From positions 98,254,226 through 98,318,225 of the forward strand of contig NC_086178.1 in the NCBI RefSeq assembly GCF_023053635.1: DNA of 64,000 nt. The letters are read 5' to 3'. The notes under the pieces are model-generated. The model did not search any database and was not told where the DNA came from. It saw only the letters and a program-made list of their open reading frames with translations. Positions within the stretch are counted from its first letter, which is position 1. Each line of letters begins with the position of its first letter. This document shows, in pieces, positions 49,979-61,254 of the stretch. The translations under genes were made by a program, and so were the position numbers. Source of the stretch: Elgaria multicarinata webbii. Its lineage: Eukaryota > Chordata > Lepidosauria > Squamata > Anguidae.

Positions 49979-50310
49979 TATAGCACCATCAATGTACATG
50001 GTGTATTGGGTAAACTGTTTGCTACCACAAGATGTAATGATGGCCATCAATTTGGATGGCTTTAAAGGGGATTTTATAAATTCATGAAAGAGAATGGCTA
50101 CTAGTCATGATGGCCATTCACTACCTCCACTATCAGAGGCAGTATGTCAATGTATACCCGTTTCTGGGCAACACAACCAGGGAGGATGCTATTACACTCA
50201 TGTACTGCTTGTGGGTTTCTCACAGGCATCCAGTTGTCCCCTGTGGGAACAGAACACTGGTCTAGATGAGCCTTTGGTCTGATTCAGCGTAATTCTTTTT
50301 ATGATACCAA
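49840..50310 (+). mobile_element. CR1 3' end interrupted by an L2 tail
   Basis: agctgatcagtgggagattc, then the insert, then gatggccatcaatttggatg, ctactagtcatgatggccat and tggtctgattcagcgtaatt. It directly follows another CR1 end in the same orientation, 43 bases away. Confidence 0.85.
49925..50006 (-). mobile_element. L2 family B tail nested in CR1
   Basis: (TTA)n(TTTA)n followed by tatagcaccatcaatgtaca and tggtg, the family B terminus of 1809-1880. TAAACT stands at 49918-49923 and 50011-50016, a likely target duplication. Confidence 0.85.
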
Positions 50311-52335
50311 TTTGTTAGAGATAAAAGGTGAGTGACCTTCTAATGTGCAGCTACTTTAATTTTTGCTGCACTGATACGTGACAATCTCTTGATTATCTAA
50401 CCCATTTCTAAAACAGTGCATTAATGTCCTTACTGAATAACTGAGAAGTACCACATTAAGAGACCAAGTTGGAAACTTTAATACTATTTAACAAAAATTG
50501 CACAATGATTTACCTTACTTCATTTTCTAGACAAGATTATCTTCACGTTTCTTATTTGGTATGGGCAAACGTTTGGGTTGAGGGTTGCAGGATGCGTTAA
50601 ACTGCTGCAGAATAGGTTAAACAGTAACTACCAATAGATGATTTTTAGACGATGTTGCATATGAAGGGCTCTGCCCTTTAGATTCCCTCGTGGCACTTCA
50701 TCATCTTAGAAAAACTCTACTTAACCTTGTATGACTGTTTTTCTTATCTCTCTTCCTTGGTTACAATCATTAATTGTCTTCTTAAAGGAGATGTCATGTT
50801 ATCTAAAGGTTGGTGAACTTTGAGCAAAACACAATTTCTTCTTAATTCCAAAATCTCCCTTCTTCCCATACATCCGTGGAGGTCGTAGTAATTTACTGAT
50901 GATAATTAGCCCACGTTCTGGCAAACAGAACTCAATTAGGAAGAAAATAGCTGAGTTAAACAGTAAAGTAGGAACCTTAAGCTATGGATAACCAGGCCAT
51001 TCTCTGTGTCACTGGAACAAAAATGAAGTGCTTATTATGATTGCAGTATAATCTTATTTATTTTATTGATTGTTTCAGTTATATATTAAATATAGACTTG
51101 TAAACCAGGTCACTAATTCCAAATCATCATTACCTTTAATCCTATACCATTATTTTTATTTTTAGAATGGGACAAATTATCTGTTGTATTTCTACAAACC
51201 ATCTTACCCTTATTTAAAAAACAAAAACAAAATTACCACCGCGTGTCAAACTCTTTCCCACTGTGCACTTATTTATTAAAACTGAAGGTATTTTTAACAA
51301 GAAAATGGTAGGGGTGATGATTGAGGTTCAGACACAAAATTCTGTGTTCACCCAAAATATGAAGATACTCCATCCAGTCTAGGTTTTTCAGACTTACGAG
51401 TAGTCACACTGGGACTTGCCTGCTCCATCTGTGCATTTCTCCGCTGATTTACAAATACCCACAAGCAAAAACCTCTCACTTGCAATATGTGGCTAGTGGC
51501 CAGAAGTTGAAATAGTTTAGCACTAATCTCCAACACAATTTCTAGAGCTTTTGATACTGTGGACTTGCAATGGTGTCAGCAGCAAGAGCATTTCTGAAAA
51601 TCCAGTCCTGTGAGGAAGAACTTTCAGCAATAAAAGTGCTTTTTAATTAACAACTGACAATGTATATGCAATCAAAAAACCAGTTCCTACAAACTGAAGA
51701 GCATTATCAGACCTAGGGGGAGTGAGGAAGAATAAAGAGAAGATGGGGAGGGAGAAAGAGCAGAACTCTTAAGTCAACAGCTGAGCTGTAGAAATGTCGT
51801 GCTCTTCCAGCAGAAAGTACAAAGACTCCTAACTGTGGACAAAAGCTTGTACGTGTACTTAATGTTCAAATAATATTTTTATTCTAATTTTTAAATAGAC
51901 AACAACAGCACTGCCTTCTCTACAACTGTATAATAGCGCACTGTCTATCAAGGTCAGAAAAATATATTTATTCAAAAGTTTGAAGTGGGTTTTCCAAGAA
52001 ATGGTTCATCAAAGCTTCCACATTGTCTTTGTGCCCTGCTTGGTGGGTGGGGAAGCAAAAGCCTTGGAATGGGCGTTGTCATTTATTATTGTATATAATA
52101 CATAATTTGAAGAAATACCCTTTAAATACTGTCCGTTTTTCTTCCCACTCTTTCTTAAACCCTTATCCATGTTTTCCTTTCCTTTCTTATTTGCTCATCA
52201 TATGTTAGCTTAGCCATGAACTAACTGGGTGAACTTAGCCAAACTGCAATCTTTCACCACCAAGCCAGCACTGATAAATTAACTTTATTAGCGCCAATCA
52301 TCCAATGCAGGGCAGGAGAAGCGGTGGAGGCAATC
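50311..52335. other. Intergenic, nothing recognised
   Basis: No gene or clear repeat over 2 kb, unusual for this half of the window. Confidence 0.45.
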
Positions 52336-52339
52336 TGAG

Positions 52340-52460
52340 GAACCTGCAGTCCTCCAGATGTTGTTGGACTCGAATTACCATTAGCCTTAGCCAGCCTGGC
52401 CAATGGTGAGGGATGATGGGATTTGTAGCTCTGCAGCATTTGCACAGCCACATGTGCCCC
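52340..52460. mobile_element. hAT-like MITE fragment
   Basis: cagtcctccagatgttgttg, gccagcctggccaatggtga and gatgatgggatttgtagctc, ending agccacatgtgcccc. Same family as 34.7 kb. Confidence 0.75.
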
Positions 52461-52559
52461 AGCCTGGTCTTAAACTTTGTTGTACATATATAATGAGACA
52501 TTGTTTAGATTTCAGACTCTTCCTCCAAGTCTTTAGAAATTAATACATGTAATTAACCT

Positions 52560-53032
52560 ATCAAGCCTTACACGGCTTGGGACCACCATACCTGATGGAA
52601 CGCCTCTCCCGACATGAACCTACCCATCCATACACTGTGCTCAACATCTAAGGTCCTCCTCCGAGTGCCTACTCTGAGGGAAGCTCAGAGGATGGCAACA
52701 AGGATGAGGGCCTTCTCAGTGGTGGCCCCCCAATTATGGAATGATCTCCCTAATGAGGCTCGCTTGGTGCCAACATTGTTACCTTTTTGGCACCAGGTCA
52801 AGACTTTTCTTTTCTCCCAGGCATTTAATAGCATTTAACAGCATATGCTGAGTTTTTAGTTGACCTGATAATAGTTGTTTTAAATGGATATTGTTTTTTT
52901 AAAACTTTTGGTGGTTTTAAATTTTGTATATCTGTTTCTAATTTTCATTGTTTTTAACTTTTGTAAACCGCCCAGAGAGCTTTGGCTATGGGGCGGTATA
53001 TAAATGTAATAAATAAGTAAATAAATTAAGCA
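52560..53032 (+). mobile_element. L2 family A 3' end
   Basis: Encodes KVLLRVPTLREAQRMATRMR, AFSVVAPQLWNDLPNEARLV and HQVKTFLFSQAFNS (the C-terminal block of L2 ORF2), then 3' UTR and cagagagctttggctatggg, ending in a TAAA-type tail. 5' truncated; one frame change near 52.65 kb. Confidence 0.9.
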
Positions 53033-53534
53033 CGTGTGATCCCTACGCCACTGTATAACAGAGAGGCTTCTATTTCACACTTTCTGGTAGTGAGGATAAC
53101 AGTATAAAATTAAGTATGTCACTTATAGGAAAATGGTGTTTCCTAGTATATTCATAATAAAAAGAACACACCTACTCTTTGTTTTTAAATTATGTGATAT
53201 ACACTGGCGATGGCTAAACTGGTTCTATCTTGATTCATATAAAGCTGCCAGTGCATAGCTTCCCTTCCAATGCCACCTGTAACCACATAATCAGTTAGTA
53301 AATGTGCTTGAATGGCAATTCTTCTTCAAGTACAAGCAGGTACGTTGTGGAATTAAACATTTCGTCTTGAGTAATGAGTTGCAAGCACACCCCCATTTTC
53401 ATCTGTGAAATATCAGAGAGTATGTGACACAGATCAAACGATTTGTCTTTATAGTTCTGCCTGCTCTGATTGGCTGGGTTGTCCACTCTATCTAAGGCAG
53501 AGATCTTTCCCATGACCTGGTAATTTTTTTAACA

Positions 53535-53579
53535 GGAAACGCTGGGGAATGAATCTCGGAACTTCTGCATGCAAAACAT
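53535..53579 (-). mobile_element. SINE head fragment
   Basis: tggggaatgaatctcggaac then ttctgcatgcaaaaca match the tRNA-like head at 43.45 kb. It is cut off by the element that begins at 53580. Confidence 0.5.
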
Positions 53580-53940
53580 AGGGGATGTTTACACCTAAGG
53601 GTGTAGAGGGAGGGAGGGACGGAAAGGGGAGGATCACGGACGTACCTGCTTCCATGATCTTCCCCCAGCATCTAGACGGCCACACGACATCCTGGAAGGG
53701 AAGAGGGCCACCTTTTTTAAAAAAAGAAAAGAAAGAGGAGCCCTGTGCAAATGGCAAAAAAATAAGTTAAAAAAACAACAATCTACACCCAACCCCCTGG
53801 GATGGCAAAATTGCTGGGAGGGAGCACGGAGCCTCTCCACAGCTCCATGCCCGCAGTCCTCAGTATGGTCCCAGGACCGCGGGCAAAATCGGGATAACTG
53901 AGATCTCGGTTATCCGGGGAAAATGGATGGGTCCTACCCT
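53580..53940 (+). mobile_element. Non-autonomous DNA element, copy 1
   Basis: ggatgtttacacctaagggt, gatcttcccccagcatctag, ggtcccaggaccgcgggcaa and ctcggttatccggggaaaat align in order with the reverse complement of 62525-63024. About 140 bases shorter than that copy. Confidence 0.75.
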
Positions 53941-53944
53941 CATG

Positions 53945-54810
53945 AATGAAAAGGAACAAGTCTACTTCATCTTCTGGATGACAGTCCTTCATATATTTAA
54001 TGGCAGCTATTATGATTCCTCTTACCGTTCTTCAGCTGCAATATACCCAGTAATTTTAACCAAGTCTTGACTTGCATGGAACTGGAGAGCAGAAGGGAAG
54101 CACACTCTAGCTTCTGCCTTCAGCCAGAAGACCTAGGGCTACTGGGAGGCACATTCTTGCTTTCCAGGAATATCGAGGTGAGGGGGGGGGACCAATCTGG
54201 TGCCATGTTACAGCAAGGGAAGGAGTGGCTGCAGGGGGCACATTTCCCCACTCTGTGCCAGCAAGAACACTCACATGTCACACTCAGTGACTTGTTGCCT
54301 TGGAATCACAGAAGCAAGGAGGAAAGGACATTGGCCCCACACATGAGCCAAAGGAACAAGAGCCATCAACGTCTGTTTAAGCAAAAAGGCAAGGCAAGTT
54401 CTGTCTGGCCCAAGCTGGATATACATGCCTGCTTATAGTTCACCACTTCGTTTTGATTTTGAAGATCTGATCTCTCTACTCTGCCATTTCCCTTCTGTCC
54501 CCTTACTTTGTGTGTCTTGGGTTTTTTTGCTTTGTAATCCTGGTGGCAGGGTCTGTTTTTATTGATGAGAGATGCTTTGGAAGACAATACTTGTCTGAAA
54601 AGTGGAATATAAACACAATAAATACATGACAACCCATTCCTCATCGGATTTGGTTCCCAGACCCCAGATCATCCTGGCTATGTTTCCTTGGACCCATTCC
54701 AGTTTGTCAACGTCCCTCTTTAAATGTGCTGCCCAGAACTGGACACAAGTCCAGAACCTGGGAACAGTCTACCGATAGTATGTCTTATCAAGACTCAGCT
54801 TCAGTTTACT
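53945..54810 (-). mobile_element. CR1 fragment, minus strand, split by an insert
   Basis: cttctggatgacagtccttc then atatatttaatggcagctat (53963-54005) is CR1 RT C-terminal sequence in antisense. It resumes at about 54637 with cctcatcggatttggttccc, agatcatcctggctatgttt and gctgcccagaactggacaca. Confidence 0.8.
54064..54634 (+). mobile_element. Retroelement inserted into CR1
   Basis: Bounded by a short repeat (AACC before, AACCC after). Ends with agtggaatataaacacaata then aatacatg, an L2-like terminus. The rest has no recognised coding part. Probably a 5'-truncated LINE or SINE of another family. Confidence 0.55.
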
Positions 54811-54976
54811 AGCCCTTATCCAACCTATAAGTACATGCAGCCACCAGTTCAGACCATGCATGGCCTTTCTTGATTCAGTTATTAAATAACATAATTGTGC
54901 TGTGTGGAATGCCACATTTCAACCGCCAGGGGCCTGAGACACAGTCGCACAGTATTATTCTGTGGAAGCGACCTGT

Positions 54977-55396
54977 TTTTGTTGTTGTTTATTCATTCAG
55001 TCACTTCCGACTCTTCATGACTTCATGGACCAGCCCACGCCAGAGCTTTCTGTTGGCTGTCGCCACCCCTAGCTTCCCCAAGGTCAAGTCTGTCACCTCC
55101 AGAATATCATCCATCCATCTTGCCCTTGGTCGGCCCCACTTCCTTTTGCCTTCCACTTTCCCTAGCATCAGCCTCTTCTCCAGGGTATCCTGTCTTCTCA
55201 TTATGTGGCCAAAGTACTTCAGTTTTGCCTTTAACACCATTCCCTCAAGTGAGCAGTCTGGCTTTATTTCCTGGAGTATGGACTGGTTTGATCTTCTTGC
55301 AGTCCACGGCACTCTCAGAATTTTCCTCCAACACCGCAGTTCAAAAGCATCTATCTTCCTTCGCTCAGCTGTCCTTATGGTCCAGCTCTCGCAGAG
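54977..55396 (-). mobile_element. Bov-B LINE 3' fragment
   Basis: Minus strand: WTARRSNQSILQEIKPDCSL, KLKYFGHIMRRQDTLEKRLM and RARWMDDILEVTDLTLGKLG. In the shared 100 residues it differs from the 33.8 kb copy at only about five, so both are young. Confidence 0.93.
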
Positions 55397-55439
55397 CTAA
55401 ACCACTGTAAAACAGTGCCCCCAACTTACAGAAGCAATC

Positions 55440-55750
55440 CAGGAGGATACCCAATGCCCTTTACCAATGATGGGTTGGCACGTCTGGGTTCGAATGACAC
55501 GCCACCCCATCGTGAGGAAAACAACCCCTAGAACAAGCCATAGATTGTTGCCATAGTTTGTTCTAAAAATTAACCCACCCTCCAGGAAGCTGATTGGGTT
55601 CGCATGACACAACAACCCATTGAGTCTTGCAAAGCTAGTCTGTGAACCTGATCAGGGGGCGTTGTTGCCACGAGTAGCAAGCTCCCAGAACCTTACAGCA
55701 GCCCATAGGTTCTGGGTGGCTGGGTTTGCACAACATAAGAAGCCATACTG
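55440..55750. mobile_element. Palindromic MITE cluster
   Basis: atgatgggttggcacgtctg, ttcgaatgacacgccacccc, then gggttcgcatgacacaacaa and cccattgag, closing gggtttgcacaacataagaa. At least two related units, one inverted. Confidence 0.6.
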
Positions 55751-55964
55751 CCGAGGGTAATTATGCTAATTCCCCTGCATGCAGAGGGTTGAAAGGGGAA
55801 TAAGTTTTTGTGGTTTATTCCTCAGTGATCATAAGAACCGGGCCAGTGGATTTGCCTCTGAGCAAACTTGCATAGGCTTAGGATTCATATTTTTTCACTA
55901 TCATGCTTCATATTTATTTTATAACTACGTAGTATTTATATAGTGATTTTCCTAGGTGCTCAAA

Positions 55965-56640
55965 GAAGTGCTTCATGCTCTTGAATGAAACTAATTATCT
56001 GGATACATTCCAGTTCGGGTTCAGGCCTGGTTTTGGGATGGAATCGGCCTTGGTTGCCCTGATAATGACCTTATTTTGGAGAGGGACAGGGGGAGTGCAA
56101 CTCTGTCAATTCTTCTCGATCTTTCATCAGCTTGTCCACAGTATCCTCCTGGACTACCTCTTAATCAGGAGAGGCCGTGCACATTGTGAACTGGCACCTG
56201 CATGTAGTTATGGGTTGGATGAGGGCTCATAAACTGAAGTTGAATCTTGATAAGACAGCCATTCTATGACTAGGCAGTTCCCAAGTCCAGAATTTGAGGT
56301 ATTTGCCTGTTCTGGATGGTGTTACACTCCCTTTGAAGGAGCAGATACATACTTTAGGGATGTTCCTGGATTCATCTTTGTCACTGGAGGCTCAGAGGAC
56401 CTCAATGGCCTGGATTGCCCATTACCAACTTCAGTTGGTGCACCAACTACACCCATTCCTAGTTAGGGATGGCCTAGCCATGTACTCGTAACCTGTAATG
56501 CACTCTCTGAGGGGCTGCCCATGTGCCTGGGTTAGGAGCTACAGCTAGTGCAGAATGCAGCAGCTAGGATGCTCAGTGGATTACCTACCTACACACACAT
56601 TACACCTATGTTAAAAGAACACACTGGGGATCACGATCAG
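55965..56640 (+). mobile_element. L2 LINE, reverse transcriptase part
   Basis: FQFGFRPGFGMESALVALI (RT block), HKLKLNLDKTAIL, LPVLDGVTLPLKEQIHTLGM, FLDSSLSLEAQ, HYQLQLVHQLHPFLVRDGLA and ELQLVQNAAARMLSGLPTYT, as in L2-clade LINEs. The FADD catalytic block is deleted, and there are several stops and frame changes. No 3' end attached. Confidence 0.88.
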
Positions 56641-56905
56641 GGGACTTGGCAGCACACCAAGGTAAATTCTGAAGCCAATTCCCCCAGGATAAATGGCAGA
56701 GTCAACTGGAGGACTAAGAGGGACTGGGAAAACAAGTCAATACAATCCTGTCAGTTGTTCACAAAGCAACCCACAGGCTGTAGCTTGTCATCCACAATGG
56801 GATGTCATGTCGTACAAGTGCACCCACAATAAGCCATGCTGCTGAGGGTAGTTAAGCTAATCTCCCCCCAGCATGCAACTGGCACACTTGATCATGCAAA
56901 CTCAG

Positions 56906-57049
56906 GCCATAGCTAGACCTAAGGTGTATTCCAGGATCATCCCGGGTCCGTCCCTGCCTGAGCGCTGGATGCCCTGTGTGGCACTTAGGTGAACAGGTTT
57001 GACCCCAGGACAATCCTGGGATAAACCTTAGGTCTAGCTACGGCCTCAG
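56906..57049. mobile_element. Short TIR element
   Basis: GGCCATAGCTAGACCTAAGG at the left and CCTTAGGTCTAGCTACGGCC at the right are near-perfect inverted repeats. The inside has gatcatcccgggtccgtccc, akin to 62.6 kb. Confidence 0.85.
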
Positions 57050-57059
57050 TCTCTGTGTT

Positions 57060-58129
57060 CAGTGGGGTTTGTTTCCAGGTAAATGGATGTAGGGTTGCAC
57101 CATTAAAGAGATTCATAGGAAGGGAGGAGTAAGATGGTGGTGACACCAAGTGCTAGTAAAATAAGGAAAATTTGGGATCTTGAGGTGAGGGAATCAGCTG
57201 GAATAGAGAGCACTTAGTTTCACCTTCAAGAGGAAGAAAAATAATTAAAAAGATATTGGGAGCTCGAGAGTGAGTATAATGTAGAGTATGTAAAAGCTGT
57301 AATTCATCCCTGTTTCTACTCTCACCTTCGCCATGAATTCACTAAGTGCCCTTGAACAAACCACTATTGCAGCCTCAGTCCCCTTTCCCCCTGCAATATA
57401 TGGATAATACTGGTGTCTTTACACGGTTGTTGTGAGCATGACTGAGCTATGAAAAGCCCTCTGAACACTCCAAAAGTATTTCGCATCATTGGAAGAAAAA
57501 ACTGGCGTTGTGAAGAGCTGAGAGTTGAAGGGAGTGGGGAGTCTCAGTATGCAATATTCAACCTGCTTCTGTACTTGTGTATTAGGAGATGAGCCTTCCA
57601 GTTGGCGTGCACAATACTGCAGTATTAAAGCATTCCTTAACTTGTGCCAAAGCTCATCACTGGCATCTGTTTTCAATGCAAGGGCTCAACCCTGGAACAT
57701 ATGTAGTAACGAATACATCAAACAGTCTGTGAGCAAGCACAGAGTACATTTCTCTGGTCACTGAATATTAGTTCAGAAAGTCCCCCATCATTTAGGAGGG
57801 GGAAAGGGGAAGCTTTCAGATCAGAGTCGCCATTTCCAGATACTTATAAGTCCTCGGATCCCTCTTCACCTTTTAATTTACGGCAAGGCTCAGCCTTGTT
57901 GTCTGTTGTCAGTGCCAGGGCTCAGCTCACAGCCATGGAAGTGCCAGGTACAGCGCAGAAGACATTTCTCTCTGCTTAAATATAAGACCTGCCCCGTGTT
58001 GGCCAGTGCGCGGAGAGGGGGCTTTGGACCAGAAAGTGGTGTGTTGTTTCCAGACACATTTGAGCGCTAGCCTCATCGACCCCCAAGACATGCATGGCCA
58101 AGCTCAAGCTGTGGAGGGCTGAGGAACTC
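57060..58129. other. Intergenic sequence upstream of the CpG island
   Basis: A MITE trace at about 57060-57105; otherwise unique. A weak TATA-like word (aaatataaga) lies at 57977. No coding exon recognised. Confidence 0.45.
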
Positions 58130-58279
58130 TGTCCCCCCCCCTCCCGGTCCGAGGGAGTTAGCTTGGGGTCAATAGGTGGCGTGGTGCGGGCGGGTCTCCA
58201 ACTTTGGAACAAGACACCACCACTACTACCCGACACACAGATCCGCTGTTATTTTAACACCATCATTAATACAGATTGA

Positions 58280-58893
58280 CTGATTGCATCGCTCCCTCAG
58301 TGCCGCTGCAGCGCAGACTAACAGGGGCGCCAGGGGGGAGTCGCCGGCAATGGCGACGCCGGCGGGCGGTCCTCAGGCAGGCGGCAGAGCTTTTGGGCGG
58401 CCTCGCCGAGGGCACCAAGGGCTCTTACTCCCCGCTTTAGACGCCTGCCTCTTTTCTGGCGGCAGGAAGAGCCGTGGTAGCCGAAGCCTCTGCAGCAGTA
58501 GCGCCGCCGCCTCTTCCTTTTTCCTCCCCAGAAAACACACACACACACACACACACCACATCACACTCTCGCTTAGTTACAACCGGTTTGTACCGGCCGC
58601 CGGCTCCCTCTCTCACCACACGGCAGCGCGTTCTCTCCCCCCTTCATCTCCCTCCTGGAGGAGGATGCAAGGAGGGGGAGAGCCTGGTGCTGTCTGGGCG
58701 GCTGGCTGGCGGACCGACTGGCCGACCGACTGACCGCCCGTTTACCTTGCTCCGGCAATCTCTTACTTCCCCCAGCCCGAGGGCGTAAATAAACATCCAC
58801 CCCCGCGGGTCGGGGAGGGGATTCTTCTCACAGAACGAGCCGGCACTCGGCTGCCTTCATCGCCCGGGCCCCCGCCGGGCGGGGCGGTGGCAG
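58280..58893 (+). other. Putative first non-coding exon, possibly SLC16A9
   Basis: Seen: CpG-rich sequence ending in GGTGGCAG|GTAAAC, a strong splice donor, with no convincing protein frame before it. Known: in mammals CCDC6, MRLN and SLC16A9 follow one another on the same strand. Inferred: this is the 5' UTR exon of SLC16A9 (a monocarboxylate transporter of the MCT family), whose coding exons would lie beyond the window. The start is a guess, since no TATA box is clear (an AT-rich word at 58787-58795 is a weak candidate). It could also be a bidirectional or non-coding RNA promoter. Confidence 0.4.
58538..58558. repeat. (CA)n tract inside the CpG island
   Basis: About ten CA units within the putative first exon. 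Confidence 0.9.
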
Positions 58894-59050
58894 GTAAACG
58901 AAGGGGTGGGGCGAAAGAAAGAGGTTAGGGGGCGTATGGGGGGGGTCCCCCATGGGATCTGGAGGAAGAGAGTGTGGGTCGGAGGGGGGGGGACATAAAA
59001 CTTTCTGCCTAACAGTCCTGGGTTTGGGCACACCAAAGATGAGCACCGCG

Positions 59051-59827
59051 TCAGCGGTTTTTATTTATTTATTTGTTGTGGTGGTGGGGAGCTATAAGTG
59101 TGGAAGGATGTGCTGCAACGGGAACCAGTCTGTCTAGGAGCTTCGGCGGGGCTGCAGATGGTGCAGGGACTCGGATTTGCGATTCTGGCTGAGCAGACTG
59201 CCATCATTTCAAACAACAACATCGGGGCCCCCCTCCAAATTAATAACCTTGCAGGCTTCCTGCTCTACACCGCTTGATCACTGCCAATAGATCACAAAAC
59301 GCGGATTACTTCAGTTCTGATGTACTTTTTACTTTGGCTGCTGCCATCATGTGCGTTCTTTCCTGGGAGGCTAAACCATGCTGAACGTAGTGAGATTTAT
59401 TTCAGAGTAAGCATACATAGGACTTCTATTGATAATTGCCTTTTTCTTTTCTTTTTTGTACTGACATTTTGTGGCGTGATTGAAGCAGGGGGGCGAAAAG
59501 TTCAGTTCTGCTCTTTCAGAACCTGCCTGTATGCAATGGGGAATTAGTCTGCATTTGGGAGGTACAGACCACAAGCTGAGAGTTACTTGTACTTATCCCT
59601 TGTTACTTTTGCCTTTCTCCTTCCTCTTATCTCTCCCTGTTGTACCAAACTTAATATTACAAGCCACTTCAGGCTCCTTTTACTGCTGCTACCATGTAAA
59701 CTGCCCATGTGCATTTATAGCCAGTATATAGAAAAGGGAGATTTCATGTATATGTCTCTGAAGCCCCTGTAAAATGTTTATGTTGCAGACCATCAGCTAG
59801 TGGAATTTTAAATCCTGTAAAAAGAAA
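59051..59827 (+). other. Putative first intron of the downstream gene
   Basis: Lies after the donor at 58894. No exon recognised. About 59380-59425 carries a MITE-like trace (gagatttatttcagagtaag). Confidence 0.4.
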
Positions 59828-60290
59828 AAGGAGGGAGGCTAAGGGGAGACCTGATAGAGGTGTACAAAATTATGCATGATGTGGAAAATGTGAATAGGGA
59901 GACATTTTTCTCCCTCTCTCAAAATACTAGAACCTAATACTAGAACCTAATTCTAGTATTCTTCATGGGTCATCCCATGAAACTGATTGATGGGAGATTC
60001 AGGACAGATACTTCACACAGCACATAGTTAAATGATGGAATCCACTACCAAATGGCCACCAATTTGGATGGCTTTAAAAGGAGGTTGGATAAATTCCTGG
60101 AGGAGAAGGCTATCAACAACGGCTACTAGCCCTGATGGTTATGTGCTACCTCCAGTATCCGAGGCAGTAAGCCTATGTGCACCAGTTGGTGGGGAACATG
60201 GGTGGGAGGGGGCTGTTGCACCATGTCCTGCTTTGTTGGTCCCTGGTCAACACCTGGTTGGCTCCTGTGTGAACAGAGTGCTGGGGCTTG
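59828..60290 (+). mobile_element. CR1 3' region, end missing
   Basis: ggagacctgatagaggtgta, gatggctttaaaaggaggtt, ctactagccctgatggttat and gtgtgaacagagtgctgg. CR1 sequence then stops, and unrelated GC-richer sequence (ggcttgtctacacgaagggt) follows up to about 60400. Confidence 0.8.
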
Positions 60291-60939
60291 TCTACACGAA
60301 GGGTTTGCCCCAGGGTGGCTTCACAGTAGCGGCACGTCATCTACATGGCCAAAGCGCCACCCTAAAGACGGGGGCCTGGACATAGCTTCATCCTGTCCCC
60401 TGATTTGAAGCTTCATTCTGGAAACTACAAAAAGTCCAACCTTATTGTTAACATTTCAGTAGAAGGGTATCATCACATGCAAAGCAAACCCCAGCTGCCT
60501 CAAGATAGCCTGAGAGTTAATGTATGTGTTGGGTCTGAAATGCATATTGTCTTGTGACAGCCTGCAGTTCATTGAGTGTCGGTGGATGTTAAGAGTATTT
60601 TGAAACAGCATTTTGTAACTACATGTTGTATTTTTAATATGTGATTTCTCCCTTCTCAATTTCATGTTGATGAATTAAGAACAGGGGTGGGCAACACTTG
60701 GCCCACAAGTTGCATATGGTCCCTGCACTCCCAGTGTGGCCTGGCCAACAAATATGGTGGCAGGAAAAAATGTTTTTCCCCTACTACACTATGGAGTGGT
60801 TTGCTACCAAATTTCTGTGGTAAAGTGATTTCCCCCCATTTTGGGTGTGTGTGTGTGAGGGGGTACCCCATAGAGTGTGGCCTGTGGAGGTTGGGGGCAA
60901 AATAGATCCCATACCTCCTGGTCACCCTGTATTAATTTA

Positions 60940-61050
60940 TTATGTTCTTTATTATGTTCTTAATGGTTTTATTTTTTGTGAACCGCCCAGAGAGCTTCAG
61001 CTATTGGGTGGTATAAAAATGTAATAAATAAATGAATAAATAAATATTAA
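60940..61050 (+). mobile_element. L2 family A terminus
   Basis: gtgaaccgcccagagagctt, cagctattgggtggtataaa and a TAAA-type tail. Confidence 0.85.
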
Positions 61051-61254
61051 AAGAATAATTTCCTGAGCGCAGAGTATTTTCAGTGCAAAAATAGTTCCTC
61101 CAAGGTTTCCTTTTTGTTTTCCCCCCTGATGGCACTGCAGTATTTTTGAAGGCCATCTTTTATTAAAATATAAATCTTTTGTTTTTGAAGTGCAAGAGCT
61201 CATCATGATTGCATGTGTGTATCTCTCCGTGTGTGTGTGAACGAACACACACAC

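Larger units (their letters stand above)
58130..59050. promoter_or_regulatory. CpG island promoter of a downstream gene
   Basis: The only long unmethylated-looking CpG-dense block in an otherwise AT-rich window. It has many CpGs, GC boxes (GGGCGGGGCGG at about 58877-58887), a (CA)n tract and several short GC-rich frames on both strands that I do not believe are coding. Such islands mark promoters in vertebrates. Position, 28 kb past the CCDC6 end, and human gene order suggest the SLC16A9 promoter. Confidence 0.7.

Noticed and set aside
30650-58000. Search for myoregulin (MRLN) and other muscle micropeptides
   Set aside because: No frame with the expected hydrophobic C-terminal helix (LLKxLFVxFVDL) was found by eye. 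Absence is not proven.
58284-58733. 149-codon GC-rich frame in the CpG island, starting near MATPAGGPQAGG
   Set aside because: Low complexity, crosses a (CA)n tract, overlaps other frames on both strands and shows no known domain. It is more likely 5' UTR or promoter sequence.
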